From positions 1 to 39,621 of the forward strand of contig NZ_QIBY01000019.1 in assembly GCF_003725335.1 (NCBI RefSeq): a stretch of 39,621 nucleotides of DNA, read 5' to 3'. The position numbers and the translations under genes were made by a program. The notes under the pieces are model-generated. The model saw only the letters and a list, made by a program, of their open reading frames with translations. It was not told where the DNA came from and did no database searches. The stretch comes from Parvibacter caecicola (GTDB taxonomy: Bacteria > Actinomycetota > Coriobacteriia > Coriobacteriales > Eggerthellaceae). This document shows, one piece after another, positions 22,301-37,300 of the stretch; the first letter of the stretch is position 1; each line of letters starts with the position of its first letter.

Positions 22301-25300
22301 ACGAGCCGGTGATGGGGGACGACCTTACCACCAGCTACCGCTTCGTGGTGCGCTTCGAGTCGAAGGCCACCGATCTGAACTGGACCGGCCAGAACATCGG
22401 CGGCATCGATGTGGTGGAGCACCGCTTGAAGGCCTACGAGATGGACACCTTCAAGTTCGACATCGCCACCACTGGCGAGCCCCGCTGGGATGAGCAGCCC
22501 AACAACATCGAGATGGGCCGCGCCACCGAATCCATCCGCACCTACGTTACCTCTAAGATGACCGGCTATCAGTTCCTCACCGACGAGACGCTGGGCAGCC
22601 CCTTCACCGTGGGTTCCCCCGCCGATTGGCAGGGCTTCACCCATGGCGGCAGCGGCACCACCTACCTTGGCAGCAATCCTTCCTGGGTGGCGGATGCCCG
22701 CCTGGACGGCACCAAGGCCACCTATCCCACCCACTGGAACGGCGGCACCAACCAGGGCACCAACAATATGGCCGACTTCCGCGGCGCCACTTACTACTAC
22801 TGGAGCGGCTCCACCCGCCTCACCTATGAGTTCGACTACGAGAAGAATCTCGCGTGGGCCGGCGATCACCTGGACAACAGCTACGAGAGCATGTCCTACG
22901 GTTCATTCGCCAACATGCGCAACTTCCGCAACAGCTCGGGCGGCAACTACAATGACATGTTCAATATCGGCGCCCTGCCCCAGAACTACTACTTCAGCGG
23001 CAGTGCCGCCGCCGGCAGCGAGACCGTTGACGGCGTGATGCGCAATCGCTTCATCGGCTACATGGGCCACTACACCGAAACCGCCGGCACCACCGTGAAC
23101 TACCACGAGCTGTACGGCGAGCAAACGCTGTCCACCAGCCGCACGCCGCTGGTGAGCTACGCTGCCACCGATGGCGCTCTTACCGCCACCGAGGCCGGCA
23201 TCAACGTGTCGGAGTACAAGAACCGCACCCAGTACGCCATGCAGCAGTCCTCAACCTTGGGGCTGAACGGCAACAACGCGGCCACGGTGACGGAGAAGTT
23301 CGCCACCAAGACGCGCCAGACCACCGACGGGGTTACCTCGGTGGTGGAAAACCATGCCACCCATACCGATGCCGGCGTGTTCGCCGCCATGCGGGTGCGC
23401 CTGAAGACGCCTACTCTGAGCAGCGCCTTCGAGGTGGAAACCACTCCTGCCGACATGCCCAGCGACGATGCGTCCAACCCCAACAACTCCACTGCCAGCA
23501 CTTCTACCGGCAAGGGAGCCACCGACGGCCAGACGCTGGACAACAGCGGCCGCGTTACCGCCACCGGCAACGAGGACGCCAACAAGCCCTTCGAGTACGA
23601 CGACGAGCTGTGGTTCGCCTCCACCCTGAAGGTGGGGCCGCAAACCCCCACCGACGTGGGCGGCACCGGCGACATCAACCACGCCAAACTGGTGTTCACC
23701 ATCAACCTGCCCAGCCAGGTGACCTTCTACGACAAGCAGAAGCTGCTGAACCTGATGGACAGCTACAACGCCACCACCGTGCAGGACGAGAACGCCCTGC
23801 CGGGCAACACCATCACCTCGGTGGAGGGCCCCTTGAGCCTGCCCAACCTCACCAGCGCCCGCTACAAGGCCACCCAGCCTTCTGCGGCGGCGCAGGCGGC
23901 GGCTTTCGAGCGCCTGTTCACCAGCTACGAGGGCGACGACTACCCGTTCTACGTGGAATACGCCCATGTGAAGTACAACTACGTGGACGAGATTGACGAG
24001 GAAGGCAACTCCACCGGCCGCGTGCTGCGCGAGCGGGCCGGCACCACCTACGAGAAGCTGACCCCCAAGCAGCTGATCGAGAAGGGTTGGACGGTGAACA
24101 TCCGCACCCAGCCCGACTACGATGCCAACAACTACTCCGCCAGCGACTACGGCAAGCCCGACGTGGACGACCCCACCGACGTGGTGAAGCCGGACACCAA
24201 GGTGGAGAACGCCGACGGCAGCTGGACCACCACCGCCAACGGCTCTACTTCCAAGCCCCGCAGCCATGAAGGGGAGGTGCTGGTGTTCGAACTGGCGCCG
24301 CCGGATGACGCCCGCGACAGCGAGTTTGCCCGCCACCACTCCCAGATGGAAGCCTTCTGGGACGGCGTGAAGTCGGACGGTTGCCTGGCCAACGGCGACT
24401 CCATCACCCTGAAGCTGCGCACCCGCATCGACAACCTGGGCAGCGAGGACACCGCCATGGAGGGCCTGGTGACCGACGGCAACGTGGCCAACTACCACGC
24501 ACAGGTGAACGCTATCCGCTCGTGGGTGTCCGACAAGTCCACCGCCTACATCACCACCGAGGCGCGGGACTTGAGCTTCCTGGATCGCCTGATGGGCTGG
24601 ACCCACAAGTTCGAGGCAGACACTCCCAATCCGTTTGCGGGCAAGGACGCCAAGGTGGCGGCCGACCCCATCTACGAGCTGACGAAAACCGGCGACGGTA
24701 CCTGGAGCTACACTGTGTTCACCGGTGAAACCTTCCAGGCCGGGCACACCTATGCCCGTCCCATCGTGGCCTCTGACAGCGGCTACCGCTACGGCGTGGG
24801 GAACTTCAACAACCAGAACCCCTACTTCTACAAGTATGGCCGCAACACGAAGCTGTCTTACGACGCCGCCGCCTACGATGACGCCATGACCGGCGACCAC
24901 ATCCAGATGGTGGACTTCGACCACGACAACTGGTACGAGGATGACGGCATCATCGAGCGCCACCTCACCAACGATGGCGGCCTGTTCCGCATCCGCAAGC
25001 CCTCTGCCAGCGTGCGCGGCGATACCGCCGTGCTGCGCACAGAGGTGACTAGCTCTGACTTCGCCGGCGTGTCCTTCGCCGACGACGGCCATGACGGCGG
25101 CGACAACCAGTTCTACGTCACTCAGGCCATCAATACTGGCGGCCCGGTGAACAGCTTTGTCGTGGATTGGCAAGTGCCCTGGTGGTCCACTGGTTCTTCC
25201 ACTGTGGTCGACGCTCCCTTCGGCAACAGCGTGGAGGGCGGCAAGAAGGTGGCCATCGGCCGTGTGACGCCTTCCATCCACAGCGTGCAGTCGGGTATCT

Positions 25301-28300
25301 GGGAAGTGCCGGGCGCCAGCAAGTACGTGCTGAAGGACGCGGATGGCGAAGAGCACGAAGTGACTGCCAACTATGTGGAGTACCAAGACCTTAGCGGCGC
25401 CACTGTGGACGGCAACAACGTGTCGGAGTGCTATTACATCGACATCGTTCCCACCGGCGCCACCGAACCGGTGCGGGTGTATCTGGGCTTTGACGGCAAC
25501 GGCACTCCCAACCGCTTCTTCTTCCTGAAGACTCATGCCAACACTGGCGTGATGAGGGAGATATCCACCTTGGCCTCTTCCAGCGGCAAGAACATGACTG
25601 ATATTTACGGCAAAGACCCGGCTTTTAGCGCTTTCTTCTACAGCAACACCGGTGCCACTGGTGCGGCCATGCGCGCTCGCACGATTACCGGTATGGTGGA
25701 GAATGCCGATGGCACCGCCACTGTTTCCTTGGAGGACAACGCCGGCAACAAGAGCAGCATCACCCTCCAGCACGGCTTTATCTACGGTGAGGAGATTCCC
25801 TTTAACCCGAAGGAAGAAATCTTCTACCTGTACTATCCCACCAAAGAGGGCAATACCCGCATGGTGCGCCTGAACCTCTCGGAAGACGAAAAGGACATCT
25901 ATTACTCCAACGACATGATTTTGGATGAGGACAACGGCGCCAATAAGTATCGGGCCAAGGTGCGCATCGATGCCGAAGTGAAAGTGGAGCCCGATGGAAT
26001 GGGCGGCACTGTGGAGAATGTGGTGTACCACTATTACCTGGAGAACGTGGTGCTGGTTGAGGGCGAAAGCTCGGAGCCGGAAGTTGATCTTGACGCCTTG
26101 GGCGTGGATCGCAACCTCTACGACGACATTACGGGCATGCCTACTCAGCCGCTGTTCTATATTCGACACACCACCGACTTCGCCAATCCGCCTTCCGATC
26201 CGCAGATGACCTACAAGGAAGTGAAGGCCAACGAGAGCCATGAATACGTGCCCGCGCCCGGCAGTGCCGAAGAGGCCGAGATGGCCGAGAAGAAGGCCCT
26301 GGAGCAGAAGCTGCGCGTATTTGTGTACGTACGGGTGGCCAGCGCCGATGTTTCTGCATGGAACAATGGCTACGAGGAACAGAACGGCCCCGACTGCATT
26401 GCCCATGAGAACTATGCGCTGCCCGGCACCGATGCCGATCGCGACTACTGGTACGGCGAGGACGACAAGGTGACCGGCGACCACAACACCGCCGATGAGA
26501 GCAAGGGCACCTGGGTGCTGGTGGGCAATAAGAACGGATACTCGGTGGCGGACAAGACCAATCACGTCATCGACTTGTATGAAGATCCGGCCCTGGCGGG
26601 GTACGGTTTGGTTTCCGGCAACTACGATGTGCGCCAGGTGCGTTGGATAATCAAAGCGGCTGACGGCACAACGGCGGGCGCTGGCAACGATTTGCCCACC
26701 TATGAGACGCCGGTGCCCCATGGTTTCCGCCTGGCGGTGGATGCCATGCCCTACGACAACTCCAGCAAAGAAACCAAGAACGCCACCGCCGGCATCCAAG
26801 AGGCTGACGATATCGACCCCAGCCGCATGAACACCGGTTGGGAGTGGCGCAAGAACGAAGACGGCACCTACCAAACCCGCGAGGGCATGGCATGGGTGAA
26901 GAAGGCCGATGGCACCTGGGCCTACGAGATGTCCAAAAACATCAAGATCACCAAGGCCAAAACCTTCCTGCCGGTTTCCATCACCCAGAACGCCGCCGGC
27001 GTTTCCGGCAGTGCGTTTGTGGTGGACGATCCATCTACCGAAACCGATCAGACCACCTACAGCGAACATGCCGGCAATCCCAGCCATGGCCATTCGCTGC
27101 GTACTGCCTCGGTGATGGGGGAGAACGCTCTCGAAGCTGCCGCATCCCGCATGCGCGTGCTGGTGGATGACAACGTGCCCGCCGACGTGGTGGACGGCAT
27201 CGCCCAATCGCTTTCCGCTACGGGCGCCGAGCCGGTGGTTACCACGGTGGCCGCTAGTGCCGTCGACCCCGACGATGAGGGCGTTTCGCTTCTGGCGGAA
27301 GGGGACGGCCCCACTATTCACGAGTGCGACCACGAGAAGGACGCCAATGGCTATTGCGTGTACCACCACGAATCCGATGGCGACCCCAACAACCCGGAAA
27401 GCTATTGCGCCAAGTACCATAATGTGCACCTGGACACCAAGACCAACAAACTGGTGTGCGACGAACCCAAATGCAACCATGACACCGACCCCGATCGCGA
27501 CTGCTGCAAGGTGCGTCCCACGGTGAGCGACCCCAACGGCGGTTCCAGCGTGTGGTCTACTGCCGCCCATATCAACCACTTCGTGTCGGCGGTGCCTCGC
27601 TACGACGATACCAAGTACGTGGAGACCGAACGCGACCGCGTGGGCTTCTACCGCGACCCCGAGTACCCCTATCTGCGCGTGTTTGCCACCCAGGCCTACT
27701 ACAATGGCACTGGCGAATCCAGCTATAGCTGGAATGGCGGAAAGCCCGCCATCGAGGTGGACAACTCCCGCATGATGCGCTTCACCATCACGCTTAACAA
27801 CCTCTCCAAGGCCCAGCTGAAGTATTTGGGCGTGGGGGGAAGCCCCTCGGTGGACTACTGCACCAATCCGCAGATCTCCATGCTGCTGCCCTTCATCGAA
27901 GGCTTCGGCGCTGCTGCCGGCATGGACGTGAACAGCTTCCAGTACATCCCCAATTCCGCGGTGGACGCCAAGACGCTGGCCGAGGCTCAGGTGGGTACCG
28001 GCAATCTATGGAACAAATGGCTTACGGGTACTGGCATCAATAAAGACAGCGGCCATAGCTACCTGTTCGTGGACGCCACCGGCACTCCCGGTATGGCCGA
28101 TTTCAAGCCGGGCGAAATCAGGCAGGTGGCAGTGGGCACTCCCGGCGCCTACGAGAAATGGGTGTTTGGCAATACCGAGGCTACCCGTGCCGAGGTGTAC
28201 GTGGACCGCGGCACCGATGCTGACGGCAAGCCGTACACCGATCTCATCATGGGCTCTTATATCAATCGTGACGGCAAGCTGATTCGCGGCACCCGCTCCC

Positions 28301-31300
28301 GTTTGATTGATGCCAACGCCCTGGAGGATATCAAGGCCAAGGTGGAGGCCGGCTATGTGTTGGACAAGGACAACAATCCCACTCAAGCTACTGATGCCAA
28401 CGGGCGTCCGCTGTACTACACCAATGCCGAGGGCGATTACACCGACGAGGATGGCAATTTGCTGGGTCCCAACGACATGCCGGTGCCCATCCTCGCTACC
28501 CGTGTCTACTGCCCGCTGAATGCGAAGTTCAGCTCGGAATCCATTCGCGTGAACACTTACGAGATGGAGGACGACGGCACTATCTCCTATGACTCCGACG
28601 TGGAGCTTATGGCTGGCGTTGAGGGTCAGCTGGACATGAGCGGCAATCCCATTAACTTCGACGATTACGATGTGGATGAAGACGGCTACTTGCTGGTGAA
28701 GGGCACCACGGACCGCGTCCTGGGCAAGCGTCCCATCACTAAGTCGGTTACCCTGAAGTCGGCCGAGACCATCAATGACGCTACGCCCATCTGGACCTAT
28801 CGCGTGGCCTCCTTCGACGACCAGCTGAATATGAAGGGCACCTTGCCAGTGTCCTCGACCACTCCGCAGCTGAATGATCCGAGCCTGTACCACGCGGTGC
28901 GCAACACTGATGGCGGCATGCGCATTGAGGACAAGATCGGCAACGTGGTTGCCATAAAGGACGAGGACGGCAATGTAATTAAAGAGGTGATCTACAACCG
29001 TAAGTTCATCAATTGGCGCTTTACCGGCGAAACTCGCCATGGTCAAAACGGAGACTACACCGCTCGCGGCCGCTTGGGCATGGGCCAGGGCATCGTTATC
29101 GAGATGCTGATGCCCATCCGTCCCGATGCCGATGCCTCCATCCCGCAGGAATTGCTGACCACTACCGGCTTCGGCTACAAAGAGGGGAACTTCAACGGCT
29201 ACGTGCCTTCGGTGCAGGAAACTACCGACCGCGTGTCGCTGATTCGCGATGACCGCGACGTGAACCTGGACGGCCTGACGGACCAGAAGCAAATCGCCCA
29301 TCAGTTGACAGCCGTTGGCTTTAAGAGCAACGAGAACATCGCCCAGAAGCACACTTCCAGCACCATTTTGGATTCGCTGAAAACCAAAGACGGCGATGGC
29401 CCGGCCGCGGTTCCCGAGGGTACTGGTTACAGCTACACCATGAGCGCTGTTAATACCGGCACCAGCGAAGAGTCGGCTACGGGGAACATTTGGACTCACT
29501 TCCTGAACGTGCTGCCCTACGAGAACGACACTTTGAACATTCGCAAGCAGGCGCGCAACAGCACCTGGGCCGGGTGGGTAACCAGCCTGGATTCCATCCA
29601 GCTGACACGCTTCGACCCGAAAGACCTGGCCAACCCCGAAGGTCGTGTGATTCCCATCGACGATGAGAGCGCCAGCGTGTGGGTGGGTCCCTTCGCCATC
29701 AGTCGCGACGGCAGCAATATCACCCGTCTGTCCCAGGGCGCTCTCACCTACAAGGTGACGCCCGAGGGCGACGTGACGCTGGAAACTGGCCTTCCCGACG
29801 AGGAGTACCCCACGGTGGTGGGCATCACCCATCCCACCTCGCCTTTGGGCCAGAATACCGCCAACATGTTGATTCAAAACTGGATGAACCAGAAGAGCGC
29901 CAGCAACGAGGAGATGGAAACCATCGGTATGGTGAACATCAACGACCTGCGCGCCTATATTGAAAACAACCCTGATCAGGAAACCGAGCTTCTGAAGGGC
30001 ATTCAGTTCATCTGGGCGAAGTTGCTGGACACCAAGTTGTACCTGTCGGCCTTGGGCTGGATTCGCATGACCGTTGATATGCGGGCACCGCTCAATCTGC
30101 CCAAGTACAACGGCAATATCACCGGCAAGCCGGAATTCGACATGAACCTTGAAGAGGATGCCGACAATGCCGACGCCGCTGCCCGCTTGGCAGAAGTCAC
30201 CCAGTGGAACAGCTTCGCTCAGCGCATCACCCGCGACGGCGTGCGCGATACCAACCGTTCGTTTATCGAAACCCATTTGGCGGGCACCTTTATCGACGCT
30301 CCCGATAAGAAGGGCTATATCGGTGACTACGTATGGATTGACCCCAACTGGAATACCGATCAGGACGACACCAATGGCACGCTGGTAGGTGTGGACGGCT
30401 ATGGTCGCGTTGTGCCGCTGGATAGGCGCGGCAACCCCATCTATGGCTCGGATGTAGCGTTGGACGGCAACGGGGTGCCCACCGACGTGCTGGCTCGCGT
30501 ACGGCACAAGACCACTTATCACAAGGCCACCAATGGCCGCTTCCTGCTGGCAACTGAAAAGAACTTCACCGTAGTTGATCAGGAAGGCGGCGAGCCGACG
30601 CTGGACGAGTTCAACTCCATGAAGCTGTATTACACCTACCGAGACGACGCTAACGTGAAGTGCCCCGTGGCCGATATGTATACCGACGTGGACTTCGATG
30701 GTCAGCCGGAAGACCCCGGCGTGAACGGCGTGTACGTAGAGCTGCTGAATGAGTACGGCAACCCGGTGAACCGCGACGGTGTTGTGGCGGTGCAGGTGTG
30801 CGACGACAAGACCAACAACGAAGAGCGCTGGGTGGAAGGCGATCCGGTTACCGGTCTGCCGGTGCTGAACGAAACCGAGAGCTATACAGCTGCGGTGGGC
30901 GGCAAGCCTTACACCTTCACCACTGAAAGCGACTACTACGATAACGCTGGCTACTACATCTTCTCCAGCTTGGAGCCGGGCAAGTACCGCTTGCGCTTCA
31001 CCTTCCCGCAGGCCTACAAAACCTACGCCCTCACCACCAAGCACATCGGTCCCGATGCTGACGGCGACGGCGAGGCGGACGTGGCCATGACGGTGGACCG
31101 CACTGGCGGCAAGCTGGTGGCCACCTCCGCGGCCTTCGACGTGGAGGGGGTGGCTTACGACCCCGAGAAGTTCAAGAAGGGGGAGTACGATCCCATCCAC
31201 GCTGCCTACGATGCGGCCGCTACCAGCTACGATGTGGGTATTGCCCGCCCGGTCACCTATACCGGCACGGTGTTCCGCGACGACATGGAGGAGAACCCGG

Positions 31301-34300
31301 ACAACCCCGAGGTGCCCTACGTGGAGGAGGATCCGGCCGATATCAATGGCGTGCTCGACACTGCCGGCGTAGACCTGGATCTGGCCAACCCGGTGGATGC
31401 CATGAATTCCGGCAAGCCCAACCACGAGCTTCGCTTGGCCAACATGAAAGTGACCCTGTTCGAGTACGAGCAGTACGTCGACCCGAACACCGGCAAGGAA
31501 GAAGACCGTTACGGTTGGGGGCTGGACCCCGAGGACAACACCTGGAAGAACGGCGTAGTGCCGGCGCTGGACGCCGATGGCAATCCTGCCACTCTCATTA
31601 CCGGTGCCGACGGCCACTTCGAATGGACGCTGGTGCCCGACAAGCGCTACGTGATTGTGGCCGAGGATACCCGCCAGCGCCTGCTGAAGCCCAGCGTATA
31701 CACCTGGGACGACAGCGCCCTCACGTATCCCACCATTACCTGGAACAACGCCACCCACAAGTGGCAGACTGGCGTGTGGGACAACGACCTGCGCCTGGAA
31801 AGCGGCATCGCCCGCACCAAACCCTTCACTTCGAAGGTGCCGGTGGACGAGAACGGAGTGATGCTGCTGGAGGTGCCCGGCAACGCCGACGAGGGTTACC
31901 AGATTCAGCACAAGTTCGCCCTGGGCTGGGTGGACGGCACCAAGGGCTACCTGGGCAACTACATTTGGAACGACGCCAACTACGACGGTCTGCAGGGCAT
32001 GAGCGAAGAGGGCATCGGTTCGATGAAGGTGTCGATGGAGCAGTACTGGTGGAAGCCCGCCAACTACGACGAGCTGCGCGCTAATCCCAACAAAGAGCCT
32101 TCCATGGCCGGCGAGTGGGTGGAGGTGCCCGCCTCCAAGCAGCCGAAGACCACGGTGGAGACCACCACGCCTTCCGGCCAGTACGTGTTCAAGGGCGTTT
32201 CCACCTATGTGGTGGACCCCGAGGATGACACCCCCGGCAAGAGCGATGAAGAGAAGCTGAAGTTCCTGGCCGGTTACCGCCTGCGCCTCGACCGCGCCAC
32301 GCTGGCCACCCATGCCCGCGACTGGGGCGTGACGCTGCAGAGCCCCTACACCTCTTCGGCGACCGGCGCTCTCACCACGTTGGACGAGGAGCTGGACTCT
32401 GACGCCAGCATGCAGACGAAGAACAGCTTCTTCCCCGGCAATTACGATATGAACAGCGGCAACGAGTACATCCGCTACGACTCCACCAACGCCGTGTGGG
32501 CCACCTTCGACCCCGCCAACCTGAAGGTCCAGGTGGCGGCCGGCAAGGCCAGCGGCACCGAGGGCGTGGCCTACGACCGCGCCGGCAACGCCTGGTGGTT
32601 CGTGGATCGCGACGGCAACCGCATCGCCCAGACTACCCGCTTGGGCTCCATGCTGAACCTGCAGCTTTCCGCCGACGGCAAAACCTGGAACTGGGAAGAC
32701 GAGAACGGCAAGGCCCACAGCAAGACGGCCCATGCCGGCGGCTATTACCTGAACGAGGACGGCCTCACCATCGATGATGACGTGTCGCTGAACTCCATGA
32801 TCGTGGTGGCGAAAGAGCTCGAGGATTCCTTTGGTCCGCTGCCCGAAGGCGTGTCCGAGGAAACGGTGCGCACCATCGCCGGCCCGAGCCCCGACGGCGG
32901 CCGTGGCACGGTAATCCGCTACGACCTGTCCGACGCCGATCCCATCGAGCATTGGGACGCCGGCCTGGTGGAGGTGCCTCGTTCCAGCGTGGCCGGCCGC
33001 ATCTGGCAGGACGCCAACTACGACGGCGTGCAGGCGAAGACCGGCGACGGCAGCTACAGCCTGGCCGAGGAGAAGCCGGAAACCACCGACCCCGACGACC
33101 CCGCCTACGATCCGGACGCCGCTAACAAGTTTGCCGCCAACGACGGCAGCTTCTCCAGCTGCGAGCCGGGCCTGGAGGGCCAGACGGTGCTGCTCACCCA
33201 GTGGTACTGGGTGCCTTCCGGCAACGGCGCCGCCGGCCGCTGGGTGCAGAACACCAGCTTCGGCCGCGACACCCGCACCACCGCGCTGGTGGGCGCATCC
33301 AAGGTTGAGGCCTCCGATGGCACCAGCCACGGCGCCACGGCGCTGGCCGGCGGCGTGGTGGCCCAGGTGACCGGCGTGGACGGCGCCTACCGCTTCAACG
33401 AGCTGCCGGTGGCTTACATGGCCCCCGACGGTACCCATTACCTGGCCGCTTACCGCGTGGCTCTGAAGGAAACCATCGTGGAAGACGCCGGCACCCCCGA
33501 CGTGGCCGACGACGACATCCACTGGCTGCTCACCCGCTACCATGCGCAGGACGACCAGCTGGCCGACGCCGACGCGGAGAACGAAGACGGCAATGGCAGC
33601 GCCACCGGCATTGCCATCCAGGGCCGCGAGGAGTTCACCGACGCCAGCGGAACCACGCACCTGCTCACCCGTGCCAACAAGGGCCAGATCATCCTGGCCG
33701 ACATCGCCGACGAGGTGTTCACCACCTACAACACCGTCACCAAGGCCACCCTGAAGCAGGAGAGCCAGGTGGCGCTGCCCGCCAGCGAAGTGGCCGTGGG
33801 GCTGGAGGACCTCTCCGGCTACGGTGACGTGCTGCAGTTCGACTGGCTGACCGCCCGCGAAGGCACCATGGGTGAGAAGGACCTGGACGACAAGTTCATC
33901 GAGCGCATCATCGACGGCGGCGACGCCGGCATGTTGCCGCCGCCGGTGCAATCGGTGGTGGGCGTGGTGTGGACCGACACCAACAACGACGGCATCCAAA
34001 ACGAGGTGCCGGTGCTGGACGCCGACGGCAACCCGACGGTGGATTCGTTGGGCAACCCGGTGATGGAGATGGAGAAGGGCGCCAACGGCATCCGCGTGAC
34101 CCTGGAGCGCTACATCCCCAACATCACCTACGCCGCCGACGGCTCCGGCGAGATTGTGGCCGTGAACGGCTGGGTGAAAGACCCGGCTTGGGACGACGAC
34201 ACCCACACCTGGGAGGACTACGAGGCCGACAACACCGGCGGCATGTCGCTGATCGAGGGCCGCAGCCAGCTCACCTCCGCCCAGGAGAGTGCCGAGGGCG

Positions 34301-37300
34301 TGGTGGAAGACGGCGTGTACCGCTTCGACAACCTGTCCACCCAAACCCGCGACCAGTACGGCAACCCCATCATCTACGCCTACCGCGTGCGCGCCACTGA
34401 TCCGGCGTTCAAGCGCAACGCTTACATGATTGCCAAGTACCTGCGCGGCGACGACTTCACGCTTGACTCCAACTTCAAGCTGAAGGACGCCTACCTGATG
34501 AAGAACGCCGCTACCAACGCCGAGGGCATCGACGAATACGACGTGCTGCTGAACACCTACGAAGAGGGCGTTTCCAACATGCAGAACGTGGTGGAGGCGG
34601 CGCCTTCCAACAACCAGAACCAGGACAAGGGGCTGGGGCTGAAGGGTCAGGCTTCGTCCGGCCCGGCCACCTTTGCCCTGCGCGGCCTGGAGCGGCTGCC
34701 GCTGATGGCCGCCCTGGCCGACGAGGCGGACGTGAGCGGCGAGAGCCACTTCGACCTGGCCGACGGCTCCGACCGCGCCTACAACGACGCCGGCGTGCTG
34801 GACGTGCCCATGCAAACCATTTCCGGCACCCTGTGGCATGACTCCAACTACAACGGCCTGTTGGACGAAGGGGAAGCGCCGCTTGAGGGCATACAGGTGT
34901 TCCTGAAGGTGTGGATTTGGGATCCCGGTTCCAATAGCTGGAGGCGCTACATTCCCAATGTGGGCCCGGCCGACCCGGACGACATTGTGAACGACAAGCC
35001 CGGCAACGAGGTGGCGGTGACCGACGAGAACGGTTACTACGAGTTCGCCAATCTGCCGGTTTCGGCTCCCTATGATCTGGACAAGCCGGAAGACCGCAAC
35101 CTGTACGGCTACACCGTTGAGGTGAACAACAAGAAGCCGGACGACGGTGACTACAGCAAGTCTACCAACAGCTTGCCGGTCACCCGCCTGCTGGTGGATT
35201 CCGAAGACGGCTTGGCCCCCAATTCCAAGGGCCGCCGCAGCGCCATGAACGACGAGGGCGCCGAGATTCAGAAGAGCGACCCCGGCCTTGGCAACAGCAC
35301 TCAGCCCGGCAACAGCAACAACGTGCGCACCATCTACGATACGGATACCATTCCGGTGGCCTTTGATGTGTTCAACCGTGTCGAGACTTACGATGATGTG
35401 GAGATGGCCATCGACACGGTGTCGGTGGTGGACGGCCGCATCGTGCTGGCCCGCCCGGCAACCGACGACACCGAGGACAACTACCGCGAAGAGCTGGTGA
35501 ACTCCGAGGGCAAGGCGCTGGCGTTCGACCTCTCCGAGGGCCATGACCAGCGGGATATGAACTCCGGCTTTGGTCCCTTCAACACTTCGGTAATCAAGGG
35601 CATCGTATGGAACGATGAGAACTACGACGGCTTGCGGAACATGCGCACTGCTCTGGACGGAGAGGACTACGGCATCGACCTCACGGCGCTGGAGAAGCCG
35701 GTGCCCGGTGTTGACGTGTACCTCACCCAGTACTACCAGGATCCCAAGACCGGCGAGTGGGTGCAGAACAAGAGCTTCGGCGCCGCCGCCCTGTATGTGG
35801 GCAACCTGAAGGCCACTCGCTCTACCGTGACGGTAATGCAGCCCATCAAGGGGCTGGAGTACGCCATCCGCAAGGTGGGCGACGAGTGCGCCGACAGCCA
35901 GCTTGTGTGGTTTGCTCTGCCGGAAACCGAGGAAGGCGACGGTGCGGTGAACCTCAACCGCTGGACCGCCGAGAACAAGGGCGAGTTCACCCAAGTGGTG
36001 CTGGCCGACGGCACGGTGGAGCCCATCTTGCCGGTCACTGAGTACCAGGTGATTGCGCGCCGGGTTGACATGCGCACCGACATCGATCGCGGCTACACCA
36101 AGGACAACCCGAAGGTGCTCACCTACGGTACCAAGACCGAAGACTGGACCGTGGACTACGAAGATATCACCTCCGAGGAAGACCCGGACAACCCTGGCCA
36201 GATGATCGAGGGCACGGTGCCCCGCCAGCTGAGCGGCACGGTTACCTATGCCCGCACCGACGCGTCGGTGTCGGTGGCTACGGCCACTCTGGAGGCTTTG
36301 GCCGAATCGGCGCCGTTTGGCTTCGAGGTGGCCCTGGCCCGCACCGGCGAGCAACCCACCATCTGGCAGCCGCTGGCCCTTCCCGAAGTGGACGACCCGG
36401 CCGACATGCCGGCCACTGTTGAGCTTAAGTTCCGCAACCTTGACGCCCATACCGATTACACGGTGACGGTGCGCAAGGGCGCCGATCCGAACCCGGCGCC
36501 CAAGCCCGACTTGCCTGACGATAACGAAGGCGGCTCCGATAAGGGCGGCGCCGACACCCCGACCACCGTGGCCGACGGCGACGGCGACGGCGACGGCCTG
36601 CCCGAGACTCCCGGCACCGGCAGCGGTGACGGCACTGGCGACGGCACCGGCGATGGGGAGATCCCCGATTCCGGTACCGACCCGGACAACCCGGATACCC
36701 CGGAGAACCCCGACGACCCCGAGAAACCGGAAGACGGCGTGCTGGGCAGCTTTGCCTTCACCACGCTGGATGTGATGGGCAACTCGGTGAACTACCTGCC
36801 GCAAGGCTCCACCACCCGCCAGCCGTCCCGTGTTCCCACTCCGGTGGGTGCGCAGGTGGCCACCACTGACAGCGAAGGCATTTACACCTTCGGCAAAGAC
36901 GGCGCCAAGGTACCCAGCTATGTGCAGCTCGACGAGAACAACAAGCCGGTCGAGTGGGGCGAGCGCGGCGTGAACGACGAAGTGGTGCTGGTGTCCTACC
37001 GTCTCACGGTGGGCGAGCTGGGCGCGTTCGCTCCCAGCCGTCTGCAGGTGCAGATGCCCGAGTGGATGCGGGAAGACTCCGACATCGAGCGCGACGAGAC
37101 CGGTGCTTTGAACCTGCGCGAGCAGTTCGTGGAGAACAGCGCCATCCGTCGCGACGGGTATGTGCTGGTGGCCGTGAAGGCCGACGACACCGACGGCACC
37201 CAGCAGTACAGCGACACCTTCAACGGGGTGGACTACGACACGCCTTATGCCATGAACATGCAGCGCGGCGGCGACGCCGGCCTGAAGGCCATCACCCGTG

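Larger units (their letters stand above)
35584..37296 (+). other. SdrD_B-like unit 7, interrupted (from aa 11697)
   Basis: TSVIKGIVWNDENYDGLRNM and GVDVYLTQYYQDPKTGEW form the first half. The closing half (VATTDSEGIYTFGKDG, and GGDAGLKAIT at the end) appears only from about 36855, after roughly 350 inserted residues. The insertion holds two Fn3-like segments and a low-complexity linker (35806-36738). The halves together make one complete unit, so the insertion looks nested. Confidence 0.7.
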
